Part shown: positions 17,021-26,607 of the stretch, one piece after another | How positions within the stretch are numbered: position 1 is the stretch's first letter | Layout of the letters: each line of letters starts with the position of its first letter | NCBI GenBank assembly: GCA_044371425.1 | Contig: JBILTR010000014.1 | Coordinates: 73,200-137,199, forward strand | DNA from: JBEISR01 sp044371425 | GTDB lineage: Bacteria > Planctomycetota > Planctomycetia > Pirellulales > Pirellulaceae | Direction: 5' to 3' | Length of the DNA: 64,000 nucleotides | Program-made: the position numbers and the translations under genes | The notes under the pieces: model-generated | The model's input: the letters and a program-made list of their open reading frames with translations, nothing else | What the model was told of the DNA's origin: nothing | The model's database searches: none

Positions 17021-19480
17021 TCACTGCAGCGGCAGAAGCGCCTGCTGTGGAGGTGGGCTCAGTCGCAGCGACGGATCGTGCAGGTGATTCAGGACGCGAC
17101 CTGCCAGAGCCATCCCGCTCAACAAAGCCCCCTCCATCCTTCCCGACGCGCACCAATCTCCACATGCCCCCCAGCACCGAAGGGGATCCCAGAGCGACTG
17201 GCAGTCGAGCGAGGGGTTGGGGATCGAGTACCGCCATCGATGACCCTGCACAAAAATCGGCTCGGGCACCCCACCACCCAATCGCTCGTTCCAACACCCC
17301 AACAGACGCCTAGCCGATTGATCCGGATCCTCTTCCAGATGATCGATCGACCAGTTCGCATCAGCGTGCAGCACCCAGCAGTCGAGCTTTTTCGGGCGAC
17401 CGGCTTTGCTGGAATCCCTTGCCGCCCAACGCACCGGATGCTCCTGCACGAACGCACCATCCCACCCCGTCTCAAACGGTTCGGCAAACGCCACCAGCGC
17501 CGCTAGGCAGGGGAGCAACTGCGTTTGCTCCAACATCCCCAACCACTGGCATGACTGCCTCAGAAGCGGCCCGATCTGCCTGGGGGGAAGATTTAGCAGC
17601 ACGGCATCGAAAGGGCCATGCCGATCCCCCTTGCCATCGATCAACATCGATTGCGCGTCGTCCTGAGCCACCACTTGAGCGATCGGAGTCTGCGCATGCA
17701 AGGGCAACCCCTCAGCCAGATGCCGCCCTAACTGGCTCATCCTTGGAACTGCGACCCATCGCTGAAGCGGTTCGGTAGAGGCGACCGTACCATCGGTCTG
17801 GATGGAGACGATCTTCCCTTCCCAAGGGACCACCACGCCCATCTGATGCCAGCTCTGCAAGAGCCTAGCAAGCCGTCGGTCGCGAATCGTGAAGTACTGA
17901 GCTCCATGGTCGAACTGCAATCCCTCTTCGATCCTCCGGGTGGCGACTCGGCCTCCCGGACCTCGCCCTTTGTCAAAGATCTGGACCTCATGGCCGTGAT
18001 CGAAGAGGATGCGAGCTGCATGGAGCCCCGCCAGCCCCGCACCGACCACCGCCACGCGCCATCGCCTAGCGCCTGAAGGTCGCTTGACATGCCTTTCCAA
18101 CCGCGGCACGTCGACCCGACGAGCATGCTCGTCAGTCGGCCTCGGGCGAACCGTTCCGAGAATGGGCTGCGATGGTTCAAAGGGACGATCGAACTGCCCC
18201 AGGCACCATAGAATCCCGCCGTACGAGGCCGGATCGCGTCCGTCCAACGCGTAGCGATGATTCAGGTCGACCATCATCCGCAACGCCTCTTCAGGGCTGC
18301 GAGTCCATTGGAGCATCGCCTTGCCCCAAGTCATCCGCAGATTGTTATGTAACTCCCCGTGCCGCAACAGACTGCACTGCGCTAGATCCCAGAGTCGGTC
18401 ACCGGATCCCCCACGCGCCAGCGACTCCCAGGAGTGAATCGATTCTCTCGCATCCTTCTGATGTTCCAACAGAGTCTTCCTGGCCCACTCAGGAATCGCA
18501 GAAAGGTCATCGACCTCCTCGGTGTGGTAGCAGAACGCGTAAGCCAACTCCCGCCAAATCAGAAGCTCCTCCAAGTACTTCTCGGCTCCTCGAGCATCGG
18601 CATCTCGAGCCAGCCGCGTTGCAGCAATCATTCCATAATGAAGATAGGGGGACATGCGACTGACACCGGGCACGGCGCAGTCGTTGCGCCGTGCTGCATA
18701 CTGATCGATCCCATCCCTCAGGAACGACTCCCATCGCTCTTCCGCGGCGCCGCTGCCGCCGCGCGTCTCCAACACAGGCCCCACGCTATGATCGATCTCG
18801 CACTCCGCAATCCACTGGGAGAACTTCGCCGAATCGACCTCGATCTCCTCGATCGGCAATCGCTCGGGATGGATCGCATCCGGAAGATCCAGCGATGGCC
18901 AGGGCATCGAGACCCGCCTCTGATACTCCTTCCAAAATGCATCTCGGTAGGCAAACGCTCGGGTGTACGCCTTGGTCACCCTGGTCATCGGAAGGACACA
19001 GGACGCATCGACCAAGAGGATGGGAAGCGCCGTCAACCTCCGCAATCGCTCCACCCATGATCGGGTGGGGGCCAGCGGGAAGTCATCGGTTACCAGCACC
19101 GACGCGCTTCGCACCAAGTCGACCAACACCTGCTGTCGATGGCCCGGCCGCTCCAGATGAAATCGATACGCCAATCCCAGATCTCGACACTGCCGCTGGA
19201 GGTCTGCGGCACCTTCCAAAAGGAATCGATGATGGCGGTCCGACGCATCGTGGTAGCGTTCCGAGAGCCCCTGGTAGATCAGGAGGGGCACCTTCCGGGA
19301 GGCAGCAAGCCACCTAGCGGCGTCGAGCGCAGGGTTTTCCGAGGTGCGCAGTGCATGGTGGGTCCAGTACACCACCATGCCCGATCGCATCAAGTCCCCG
19401 GGTCCCCTAGGCGACTCCATCCATCGACACCGCTCGGCAAGATGCGGTGGAAGACTGTCGACAAGTTCCCTGGCTTCCAT
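17021..19480 (-). CDS. Fusion: class II-type photolyase joined to FAD-dependent oxidoreductase
   Basis: 819 residues in one frame. Residues 30-465 form a class II-type DNA photolyase: RSGMVVYWTHHALRTSENPA start, YLEELLIWRELAYAFCYHTE, WARKTLLEHQKDARE and the FAD-pocket region LRMTWGKAMLQWTRSPEEAL followed by DLNHRYALDGRDPASYGG. After a basic linker, residues 472-805 form a renalase/amine-oxidase-like flavoprotein with the dinucleotide-binding VAVVGAGLAGLHAARIL, FDKGRGPGGRVATRR, DHGAQYFTIRD and a C-terminal ACGDWCASGRMEGALLSG. The first part would use light and FADH to split UV dimers; the second binds a second FAD. The first 30 residues may be untranslated, since other ATGs lie at codons 21 and 31. 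Confidence 0.88.
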   Translation of the reverse strand: MEARELVDSLPPHLAERCRWMESPRGPGDLMRSGMVVYWTHHALRTSENPALDAARWLAASRKVPLLIYQGLSERYHDASDRHHRFLLEGAADLQRQCRDLGLAYRFHLERPGHRQQVLVDLVRSASVLVTDDFPLAPTRSWVERLRRLTALPILLVDASCVLPMTRVTKAYTRAFAYRDAFWKEYQRRVSMPWPSLDLPDAIHPERLPIEEIEVDSAKFSQWIAECEIDHSVGPVLETRGGSGAAEERWESFLRDGIDQYAARRNDCAVPGVSRMSPYLHYGMIAATRLARDADARGAEKYLEELLIWRELAYAFCYHTEEVDDLSAIPEWARKTLLEHQKDARESIHSWESLARGGSGDRLWDLAQCSLLRHGELHNNLRMTWGKAMLQWTRSPEEALRMMVDLNHRYALDGRDPASYGGILWCLGQFDRPFEPSQPILGTVRPRPTDEHARRVDVPRLERHVKRPSGARRWRVAVVGAGLAGLHAARILFDHGHEVQIFDKGRGPGGRVATRRIEEGLQFDHGAQYFTIRDRRLARLLQSWHQMGVVVPWEGKIVSIQTDGTVASTEPLQRWVAVPRMSQLGRHLAEGLPLHAQTPIAQVVAQDDAQSMLIDGKGDRHGPFDAVLLNLPPRQIGPLLRQSCQWLGMLEQTQLLPCLAALVAFAEPFETGWDGAFVQEHPVRWAARDSSKAGRPKKLDCWVLHADANWSIDHLEEDPDQSARRLLGCWNERLGGGVPEPIFVQGHRWRYSIPNPSLDCQSLWDPLRCWGACGDWCASGRMEGALLSGMALAGRVLNHLHDPSLRLSPPPQQALLPLQ

Positions 19481-20049
19481 ACGAAGCGATCCGACTGCGG
19501 CACCCTGCCGCCGTGCGAGGATGGAGATCGCGATAGACTCGGACCAGAGCTCTACCCCAGACGATCTCCTCAGGGTAGCTTAGCGATCCGACAAGCCACC
19601 GTCCCGATCCACCGCTGCGGGGGAGCAGCTTCCCAAGTCGTGATTCGACCTCGCTCACGCAATCACAGCCCTAGCGATGGCTGATGGAGACCAATCCAAA
19701 CGCTGCCTTTGCGTCACTTGAGCCTCCCCCGCCTGGTGAAGGGCGAGCCAACAGGGCCGGGACAGATCCACCCGAAAGAGGCTCTTCGGCTGATTTTGTC
19801 GGTCATGGCTTTGATTTTGCGTTCTCCGCAACGCGGAACTGGATCTCTCACTCGATGCCCCAGCGTCCCAACGCTTCTTTGCGAGTCCGAGTACCAATTC
19901 ATTGAGTACGAGTACGAGCACGAGCACGAGCACGAGGAAAAACCGGTAGCTCATGCTCCGAAGCCACCGTCATTCCAAAAGAGCCCCCGACACCCTGCCA
20001 ATCACCAGGCATCGACCGAAGTTCGAACCCAGCCCCCTCCAGCAGCCGC
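19481..20049. other. Intergenic region downstream of hisB
   Basis: No convincing gene in about 570 bases. It contains the hexanucleotide repeat at 19904-19936. Short open frames on the minus strand get an apparent Leu-Val helix only from that repeat. Confidence 0.5.
19904..19936. repeat. Hexanucleotide repeat (GAGTAC/GAGCAC)n
   Basis: Two GAGTAC units followed by three GAGCAC units and a partial copy, with another GAGTAC at about 19888. The third-base T/C shift between units suggests slippage followed by point change. It is intergenic, about 115 bp beyond the end of hisB. Confidence 0.9.
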
Positions 20050-20661
20050 TCAATCGACCAGCCGTCCCTTGCTGCTTGGAATGCCACTTTGTCGAGGATC
20101 GATCTGACAGGCCATCCGAAGGGCGCGCGCCAGCCCCTTGAAGACGGCTTCGGCGATATGGTGGGAGTTGCTGCCGTGATGCAGCAGGACATGGAGGTTG
20201 CAGGCGGCCTGATGTGCAAAGGAGGTCCAGAAATGCTCGACCAACTCGGAATCAAAGGAGCCGATTTTGGGAGAGGCGATGGGCGCCCGATAGACGACCG
20301 CCGCTCGACCACTCAGATCGACCGCAGCGGTCACCAGTGTCTCATCCATCGGCAGCGTGCAATGGCCATAGCGGCAGATTCCCGCTTTGTTCCCGAGCGC
20401 CTCTCGGACCGCTTGCCCCAGTGCGATACCGACATCTTCGGTGGTGTGGTGGTCGTCGACGTGCAGGTCTCCCTGGGCTTGGATCGCTAGATTCCAGAGG
20501 CTGTGGCGAGCCAGCAGGACGAGCATATGGTCGAGAAAACCGATCCCGGTGGCGATGTGATGGGTGCCATCCCCATCGATCTCCAGCACCAGTCGGACAT
20601 GGGTTTCCCCGGTTTCGCGTTCGACCTGCGCGCGTCGCGCTGCCCCTTCCATCCCGCTCAT
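20050..20661 (-). CDS. hisB: Imidazoleglycerol-phosphate dehydratase
   Basis: 203 residues from ATG 20661. Catalyses the dehydration of imidazoleglycerol phosphate, the sixth step of histidine synthesis. It shows the manganese-binding His clusters FLDHML, DLHVDDHHTTEDVGIALGQA and LLHHGSNSHHIAEAVFKGLA, and the RRAQVERETGET opening. It is the monofunctional IGPD, without a phosphatase domain. Its ATG overlaps the hisC stop (ATGA), so it is translated with hisC in a hisD-hisC-hisB operon. Confidence 0.96.
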   Translation of the reverse strand: MSGMEGAARRAQVERETGETHVRLVLEIDGDGTHHIATGIGFLDHMLVLLARHSLWNLAIQAQGDLHVDDHHTTEDVGIALGQAVREALGNKAGICRYGHCTLPMDETLVTAAVDLSGRAAVVYRAPIASPKIGSFDSELVEHFWTSFAHQAACNLHVLLHHGSNSHHIAEAVFKGLARALRMACQIDPRQSGIPSSKGRLVD

Positions 20662-21737
20662 CGCATCGACTCCAACAGATCCATGCACGCATCGCTCTGC
20701 GCGTCGGTCCCGACGGAAATTCGCAGACCAGCGCCCCATTCAGGATAGTCCATGTAGCGGACCAGGACTCTCTGATCTTTCAGTTTCTGGTACATCTCCT
20801 TCAGATTCCAAGTCGGATGGGTGCACCAGATGAAATTGGCATGACTGTCTGGAACGATAAAACCGATCGCGCGGGCACGCTCCAGCATCCGCTGCCTGGT
20901 CGCGACGATCTTTCGGCGATTTTCTTCCACCCACCCCTGGTCGCTGATGGCCATCGTCGCCGCCGCCAGCGAGAGCGCGTCGCAATTGTAGCTGTCCTTC
21001 ACTTTGCGCATCATCTGGATCACTTCGGGCCTAGCCACCAGGTATCCAAACCGCAGCCCCGCCAGTCCATAGGACTTGCTGAGCGTCCTGGAGACCATGA
21101 TGTTTGGCTGCTGGGCGATCAAGTCGATGCAATGGCCCGGCGCGAAATCGACATAGGCTTCGTCGATCAGAAGAGGGCAGGGGAGCCGCCTAGCAAGATC
21201 CAGAAGAGCCTCTGGGGCGATCCAGGTGCCGCTGGGGCTGTTGGGATTGGGAATCACCACCAGTCGAAGCTGCGGATGAGGGGCACTCAGCCCTTCCGGC
21301 AGTCGAAAGCCATCGGCGAAAGGAACCTCTTCGGTCACTGCGCCCTGCAGTTGGGCCAGCGTGCGATAGAGGATGTAACTGGGATAGGGGAAACGGAGCA
21401 ATTGGCCTCGATCGAGCAAGCTGCGGGTGACGATCGTCAAGATGTCGTCGCTCCCGTTGCCGCAAAGGATCTGATCGGGCTCCACCCCAAGCAGCTGCGC
21501 AGCCTGCATCCGAAATGGAGTGCCCAGTGGATCGGGATACCGCTCCAACCGACCAGCCGCCTCGGCGATCGCCTCGCGTATCTTCGTTGTGGGGGGATAG
21601 GGATTCTCGTTCGTGTTGAGCTTGATCGTCTTGCCCCAGGGCGGTTGCTCACCCGGTTGATAGGCCGTCATGCTCTGCACGTCGGAGCGAAACCACCGCT
21701 GTAGTTGGCCAGGATCGATCGGTTCCAGCTTCGACAT
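20658..21737 (-). CDS. hisC: Histidinol-phosphate aminotransferase
   Basis: About 359 residues from ATG 21737 (an upstream in-frame TTG at 21746 is possible). PLP fold-type I enzyme converting imidazoleacetol phosphate to histidinol phosphate. Visible signatures: AYQPGEQPPWGKTIKLNTNE, NPNSPSGTWI, LLIDEAYVDFAPG and the PLP-lysine loop SRTLSKSYGLAGLRFGYLVA. No good ribosome-binding site is seen, and 128 bp separate it from hisD, so it may have its own leader or rely on read-through. Confidence 0.95.
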   Translation of the reverse strand: MSKLEPIDPGQLQRWFRSDVQSMTAYQPGEQPPWGKTIKLNTNENPYPPTTKIREAIAEAAGRLERYPDPLGTPFRMQAAQLLGVEPDQILCGNGSDDILTIVTRSLLDRGQLLRFPYPSYILYRTLAQLQGAVTEEVPFADGFRLPEGLSAPHPQLRLVVIPNPNSPSGTWIAPEALLDLARRLPCPLLIDEAYVDFAPGHCIDLIAQQPNIMVSRTLSKSYGLAGLRFGYLVARPEVIQMMRKVKDSYNCDALSLAAATMAISDQGWVEENRRKIVATRQRMLERARAIGFIVPDSHANFIWCTHPTWNLKEMYQKLKDQRVLVRYMDYPEWGAGLRISVGTDAQSDACMDLLESMR

Positions 21738-21865
21738 GATGAGCAATCCGTAGGAGGACAGGAGAGATCGAGCAGATCGGTACGATACGTGGGAATGAGA
21801 TCGAAGGAGGACTAAAGAGCCATCGATTGGGTTGGGTCGCTGAGGTCCGTTTCGTTGGTCTCAGG

Positions 21866-23239
21866 TCAGCCGCCGGCATGGTTTGGCGTGCGGATCGTGA
21901 CGCTTTGGCGGTGCGCGGTCAAGCCTTCCACCGTCGCCAACCGCTCGATCTCCGGCCCGATCCGCCGCAGCGCCGGTTCATCGCATGCGATCACGCTGGA
22001 ACTGCGGAGAAAGTGGTTGGAGGAAAGCCCGGAGGCCCAGCGCGCGGTGCCGCCGGTCGGAAGCACGTGGGAGGGGCCGGCGGCGTAATCGCCGAGAGCC
22101 ACCGGTGCGAAGGGGCCCAGGAACGTAGCTCCTGCGTGCGGCAGGAGAGCCACCAGCGACTGGGGATCACGAGTCGCCACATGGAGGTGTTCGGGAGCAA
22201 GTCGGTTCGTCCACTGACAGGCTTGCTGGAGGTCATCGACCAGCACCAGCGCGCCGTAGGACTCCAGCGACTGCTTGGTCACTTCCGATCGGTCCAGCGT
22301 CGCCAGTTGACGACGAAGCGATTGGCTGACTTCCTCCATCCAGGAAGGCTCCCAGGAGATCAGGACACTGGCCCCCGGAGCGTGCTCGGCCTGCGCCAGG
22401 AGGTCGGCTGCTGCGTAGTCGGGAGGCGTGCTGCTGTCGGCCAGCACGACCACTTCGCTGGGACCGGCGATCGAATCGATCGCGACCTGACCAAAGACTT
22501 CCTTCTTGGCCAGCGCAACAAACTGGTTGCCAGGCCCCACGATCATATCGACCGCACGGATGCGATCGGTACCGTAGGCGAGAGCTGCCACTCCTTGGGC
22601 GCCACCCATCGCATAGACTTCTTCGATCCCCAACTCGACGCAGGTCGCCAGGACATGAGGATTGTCAGCGCCAAAAGGGGTGGGCGGGGCCATGACCACC
22701 AGTTCCTTGACCCCGGCAGCCTTTGCGGGAACCGCCGCCATCAAAACGGTCGACGGGTAGGCAGCAGCACCTCCCGGAACACAGATCCCCACCCGCTCCA
22801 GCGGCCTGTATCGGTGCTGCAGCCTCAACCCCGGCTCCGGTTCCACCACCACATCATGGTGAAGAATCGCCTTCTGAAAGGTCATCAACCGATCACGGAT
22901 GCGACGCACCGTCTGCAGAAACTCTGGCTCCACTCCCCCATGCGCCTCCCGCAACCGGTCGATCGAGACGCGAATCTGATCGGCCGAGCGATCGGAACGA
23001 TCCAGCTTCTGGGAATACCTCACCAGAGCCTCGCTTCCCTCGCAACGCACCTCCCGACAAATCCGCTCCACCACCTGCTGAGGACTGAGCGGTTCACCGA
23101 AGACGGCCATCGTCAAATCCCGGCTTCGCTGGCTGACGACCTGGCCCTCTCCCACCCACCGCTTCCAAAGCCGATTCCAGGCTTCCTGCTGCAGGGGACC
23201 GCGAGCATCGATCTGAACCAGAGCCAACGAGCTGTCCAT
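21866..23239 (-). CDS. hisD: Histidinol dehydrogenase
   Basis: 457 residues, slightly longer than usual. Zinc enzyme that oxidises histidinol to histidine in two NAD-dependent steps, the last reactions of the pathway. Family blocks are clear: YRPLERVGICVPGGAAAYPS, MAAVPAKAAGVKELVV, IVGPGNQFVALAKKEVFG, IDSIAGPSEVVVLAD, AQAEHAPGA (with the zinc-site Gln and His) and NRLAPEHLHV. It is the first gene of the three-gene his cluster; the other his genes must lie elsewhere. Confidence 0.96.
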   Translation of the reverse strand: MDSSLALVQIDARGPLQQEAWNRLWKRWVGEGQVVSQRSRDLTMAVFGEPLSPQQVVERICREVRCEGSEALVRYSQKLDRSDRSADQIRVSIDRLREAHGGVEPEFLQTVRRIRDRLMTFQKAILHHDVVVEPEPGLRLQHRYRPLERVGICVPGGAAAYPSTVLMAAVPAKAAGVKELVVMAPPTPFGADNPHVLATCVELGIEEVYAMGGAQGVAALAYGTDRIRAVDMIVGPGNQFVALAKKEVFGQVAIDSIAGPSEVVVLADSSTPPDYAAADLLAQAEHAPGASVLISWEPSWMEEVSQSLRRQLATLDRSEVTKQSLESYGALVLVDDLQQACQWTNRLAPEHLHVATRDPQSLVALLPHAGATFLGPFAPVALGDYAAGPSHVLPTGGTARWASGLSSNHFLRSSSVIACDEPALRRIGPEIERLATVEGLTAHRQSVTIRTPNHAGG

Positions 23240-23401
23240 CGGATGTCATCCATCGCATGAAAAAGGAGACGCCTGAGATCGCTGTCGGTCGACCTTCGGT
23301 GAAGCCGAAGGAGACCTGACTGGCACTGATTGTCGATAGAGCAGGCATTCCAGCCAAGGGGCCAGTTGGTCGGAAACGCCTTTCCCCAGCTAGGCCACGA
23401 A

Positions 23402-24472
23402 TCACCGCTGAAAAATCGGCAGATACCCGCGATCCAGTTGCAGCATGATCAGGTTGCAAGCCGTGACGTAGACCGGGTTGATCTGACCATCCCACGAACC
23501 ATCCGGCTTTTGCTCGTTGGCGATCTTGTTGTAGAGCCGATCACGGAAGGGGAGCCATTCGGTATCACCTTGACGATAAACGACCTGGCTGTAGTAGAGG
23601 TAGGTGTAGTGCCAGTGACCGAAGGTCTCCGATTCGTTATTGATGTCGTGCAGCTTTTGCTTGGCGTAGGCAAGCATCTCCGGGACATGCTTGCTGTCGT
23701 AATCGCCGGCGTTATAAAGCGTCGCCAGCGAAGCGGCGGTGATGGCAGGCCGCGAGGTCCCCATCTGCTTGCTGGAATAGCTGATGCCACCATCGGGGTT
23801 CTGGCAGGAGTAGATGTACTTCTTTGCCGATTCGATGATCTGAGAAGGAACCGGGATACCAGCGTTGCGACAGCCGCGCAACCCCTGGACCTGCGTGATG
23901 GTTGTCGACCCCTCATCGTAGTCGTTGCCGTCGCGTGCGCTGACGTAACCCCAGCCGCCAGAAGGCGTCTGCGCCTGCCCGCAGAACTGAACCGCCTTGC
24001 GCAGCGCCTCCACCAACTCCTTTCGGCGTTCCAGGAACCCCTCTTCCCCCAGCACTTGGGAGAGAAAGAGCATCGAGAAGCCATGCCCGTAGGTGTAGCG
24101 AATATCCGCCACCGGCTCTCCGATCAACCCATTGTCGCGGCTCTTGCTGAGCAAAAAATCGGCAGCTCGACTGATCGCTTTGGCATAGGGTCCCTGCGTC
24201 GCCGTCGATCCGGAACAAAGCATCGCGGTCGCGGCGAGCGCAGCAATCGCGGTGGGATAGGGAGGCGTGTTCCACTGACCCCGCGAGCTTTGGTTGCGCA
24301 CCAGGTAGTCGAGCCCATTGCGAATGGCGGTCTCCCAGCGGGGATCCCGATCGACGGGCCTAGGCGACGCGATAGCCTGCACCATCGGACTGGATGCCAG
24401 CGCCACCGGAAAAGCACCCAGCATCCCCATCGCCCCTCGGCGATTCATCCTCCCACCCGATCGTCGGTTCAC
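23402..24472 (-). CDS. Exported prenyltransferase/squalene-cyclase-repeat protein
   Basis: 356 residues from GTG 24472, whose first bases overlap the stop of the upstream PH-domain gene (GTGA); an internal ATG lies at 24448. The start has twin arginines and a hydrophobic stretch (MNRRGAMGMLGAFPVALASS), compatible with a Tat signal. The mature part is an alpha-alpha barrel of QW-type repeats: GLDYLVRNQSSRGQW, ALRKAVQFCGQAQTPSGGWGY, KKYIYSCQNPDGGISYSSKQ and NKIANEQKPDGSWDG. The DxDD catalytic motif of cyclases is absent, so it is probably a binding or structural protein rather than a terpene cyclase. Such proteins are common in planctomycetes. Confidence 0.82.
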   Translation of the reverse strand: MNRRSGGRMNRRGAMGMLGAFPVALASSPMVQAIASPRPVDRDPRWETAIRNGLDYLVRNQSSRGQWNTPPYPTAIAALAATAMLCSGSTATQGPYAKAISRAADFLLSKSRDNGLIGEPVADIRYTYGHGFSMLFLSQVLGEEGFLERRKELVEALRKAVQFCGQAQTPSGGWGYVSARDGNDYDEGSTTITQVQGLRGCRNAGIPVPSQIIESAKKYIYSCQNPDGGISYSSKQMGTSRPAITAASLATLYNAGDYDSKHVPEMLAYAKQKLHDINNESETFGHWHYTYLYYSQVVYRQGDTEWLPFRDRLYNKIANEQKPDGSWDGQINPVYVTACNLIMLQLDRGYLPIFQR

Positions 24473-25176
24473 TCGTAATCCCCTTCCGCGGTGCGCTGGC
24501 CATCGGATGCGTCGCGGGAATCCTTCACCTCCACCACGCGGTGGCTGAGCATCTCGGTCGACTGCTGGGTCAGCCAGTTGATGCGCAGAACATTGTCCAA
24601 CACCACAGGTCGCGAGTTCCCAGGAATGTTCATTACAATTCTGCCCGATCCCGCCAGCATGTACTCGAAGACATCGTTGATCTCGGTATTCAACTTGAGG
24701 CCCGCCGTCGAATATCGCTCATTGTCGCCCAACAATCCCGAATGCCGTATCAGCTCGTTGGAAGTCAAAATCCAATAATCGAATCGGGTCACGAAGATCA
24801 TGCCCATAAAAAGAAAAAAGAGCACCAAAAACATGCCCCAATAGAAATCCCTCGAAGCGGCCACATGCAGACTCTCGATCCACTTTTTGACCGGCGCGAT
24901 GATCGAAAACTGCTGGTTCAACAGGATCACCAAGAGCACCACTGCGACCACCGAGATGAAGGCCGTCAGCGAAGTGGAACGAGGGAAATCGAAGGTCAGC
25001 ACCACCAGATTCAAGGCAAGGACCGTCAGAAAGATCCCGCCGATCACATTCTTCCAAGGCTCGGCGAACGTCATCCCCAGCGCCGCCAAAAGCGAGGCCA
25101 AAGCCGTCGGCCAGAGAAACACCATCTTGGGCCAAGAGCGGATCACGATTTTTTCCATCTCGCCGCCAGTTGCCAT
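24469..25176 (-). CDS. PH-domain membrane protein
   Basis: 235 residues from ATG 25176, which has AAGGAG seven bases upstream. Four predicted membrane helices occur in the first 130 residues (FLWPTALASLLAALGMTF, VIGGIFLTVLALNLVVLTF, SLTAFISVVAVVLLVILL and WGMFLVLFFLFMGMIFV). They are followed by a bacterial PH-like domain: TRFDYWILTSNELIRHSGLL, then a strand-rich region ending in RPVVLDNVLRINWLTQQSTE and a charged tail. The function is unknown. The next gene starts within its stop codon, so the two products are likely made together. Confidence 0.75.
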   Translation of the reverse strand: MATGGEMEKIVIRSWPKMVFLWPTALASLLAALGMTFAEPWKNVIGGIFLTVLALNLVVLTFDFPRSTSLTAFISVVAVVLLVILLNQQFSIIAPVKKWIESLHVAASRDFYWGMFLVLFFLFMGMIFVTRFDYWILTSNELIRHSGLLGDNERYSTAGLKLNTEINDVFEYMLAGSGRIVMNIPGNSRPVVLDNVLRINWLTQQSTEMLSHRVVEVKDSRDASDGQRTAEGDYE

Positions 25177-25514
25177 CGAATGACTCCTTCGCTGCGTGCT
25201 CATTCCTGAAATTTCAAGCCATTTCCCTTGGCTTCGTGAAATTTCAAGGCGTCTTGGAGTCCATTGTAGACCACCGAACCACTTTTTCTCCAAGGGTTCC
25301 CACCCCCTCGGCTCAGGTTTCTCCAGATTTCCCTCACCGCATCAGGGGCCGGAAGACCTTGGTACCGACCCCAAAACCTCGATAGCATGACACCACCCGC
25401 ATGCCAGCGCCAGGCAGATGGACGCCCCCCTGGACGGCAGGCGACCCGTGGCGACGCACCGGCCGTTTCCGTTCCCAAACCATCAAGCAAGGCGCAGCCA
25501 AGGACAAAAGGTCG

Positions 25515-25940
25515 ATGGAATCCCACCTCCTCCATCCCGAATACTTTCAGGTTCGCTTTCGCGACTACCCCTCAGTAGTCCAGTGGCCCCAGTCGTTCGC
25601 CATCATCAGCGGACTGGCCACCACGGGCCAGCGATGGTCGGAAGAAGCCAATCGCCTGGGTGACGAACATCTTCTAACCGCAATCGAACAGCGCAAGGTC
25701 TGGCATGTACGAATCGTCGGCTACAGTCCAACCACCAGCCACTTTGAACCAAGCTGGGCCTGCGATCTGACTCTATCCGATGCGATCGCACTGGGCCTCG
25801 CGGCAAAACAAGATGCGATCTACTGGGTGCAGCAGCAACAACTCTGGGTCACCCGTTGCCGCGCCCCGGAACTCCACTGGGTCGACACCTTCGCCAATCG
25901 CCTGACCGGTAGCTCCCCGTCGCCAACCTCAAGTCCCTGA
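25515..25940 (+). CDS. DUF3293-like protein
   Basis: 141 residues from ATG 25515 (MESHLLHPEYFQVRFRDYPS). The pattern SFAIISGLATTGQRWSEEANRLGDEHL, then WHVRIVGYSPTTSHFEPSWA and SDAIALGLAAKQDAIYWVQQ fits the small DUF3293 family, which has no known function. No signal peptide or membrane segment. It stands alone on the plus strand between two minus-strand clusters. Family assignment is from memory of the pattern. Confidence 0.65.
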   Translation: MESHLLHPEYFQVRFRDYPSVVQWPQSFAIISGLATTGQRWSEEANRLGDEHLLTAIEQRKVWHVRIVGYSPTTSHFEPSWACDLTLSDAIALGLAAKQDAIYWVQQQQLWVTRCRAPELHWVDTFANRLTGSSPSPTSSP

Positions 25941-26082
25941 GCACTGCCTGGCCATCAAGAAACCAAGTTGCAGACGACATAGCAAGAAGATGCCGCGCCG
26001 CACCCGATGGCTCTTCAAATCCATTTCGCCACCATCATCACCGATTGGGCTCCCCAGATGGCGAGACGACCAGCAAACCGAT

Positions 26083-26430
26083 CTAATCAGGAATCACCAT
26101 CGGAGAAGAGACTTCCTTCGAATTGAGCGCCTCCAACATCTGCCCGACGCTCTTGCCGCGAAACAAAGGGTGACGCATCCGGTGAGCCGGATTGACGAAG
26201 TAGTGGTTGCAACGGCCCTCCTTTTCCACCTTCACGTAGCCTGCCGCCGCCAAGTCGGTCACGATCTTCTGAACCATTCGCTCCGTGATCCCCACCAGAC
26301 TGGCGATCTCTCGAAGCCGAATCTTCTCCTCTCGGTAAATGCAGAAGAGGACGTGGCCGTGATTTGACAAAAATGTCCAAACCGGAAAACCAGAATTCCT
26401 TTTCACTTCCTCGATCGACATGCTCGGCAT
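26083..26430 (-). CDS. Winged-helix transcriptional regulator (MarR/ArsR-like)
   Basis: 115 residues; ATG 26430, or ATG 26421, which has a better-spaced GGGGG. The single DNA-binding domain reads SNHGHVLFCIYREEKIRLREIASLVGITERMVQKIV and then DLAAAGYVKVEKEGRCNHYFVN, giving helix-turn-helix plus wing. There is no sensor domain or metal-binding Cys cluster. The C-terminal tail HPLFRGKSVGQMLEAL may serve dimerisation. Targets are unknown. It lies downstream of the ECF sigma gene on the same strand. Confidence 0.82.
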   Translation of the reverse strand: MPSMSIEEVKRNSGFPVWTFLSNHGHVLFCIYREEKIRLREIASLVGITERMVQKIVTDLAAAGYVKVEKEGRCNHYFVNPAHRMRHPLFRGKSVGQMLEALNSKEVSSPMVIPD

Positions 26431-26607
26431 CCCCCTTTCGACAACGGATCGATAATGGATTTCCCGGCCTGCTGGCGGAAACCATCGTGGATTCCGCCAG
26501 CACCTCGCTCATCCAAAGATAACATTGTCGTAAGGTAACCCCTCTGACCGCAAGTCCCCCCCATCAAGACGAATACCAGAACCGAAATGCGTGTTTGCAC
26601 GCAGGAA

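Noticed and set aside
19655..19954. Minus-strand frame starting with a Val-Leu repeat, like a signal peptide
   Set aside because: The apparent hydrophobic helix is just the translated hexanucleotide repeat, and the rest is not protein-like.
20214..23260. Long plus-strand open frames opposite hisC and hisD
   Set aside because: They are shadows of hisC and hisD, with no protein-family pattern.
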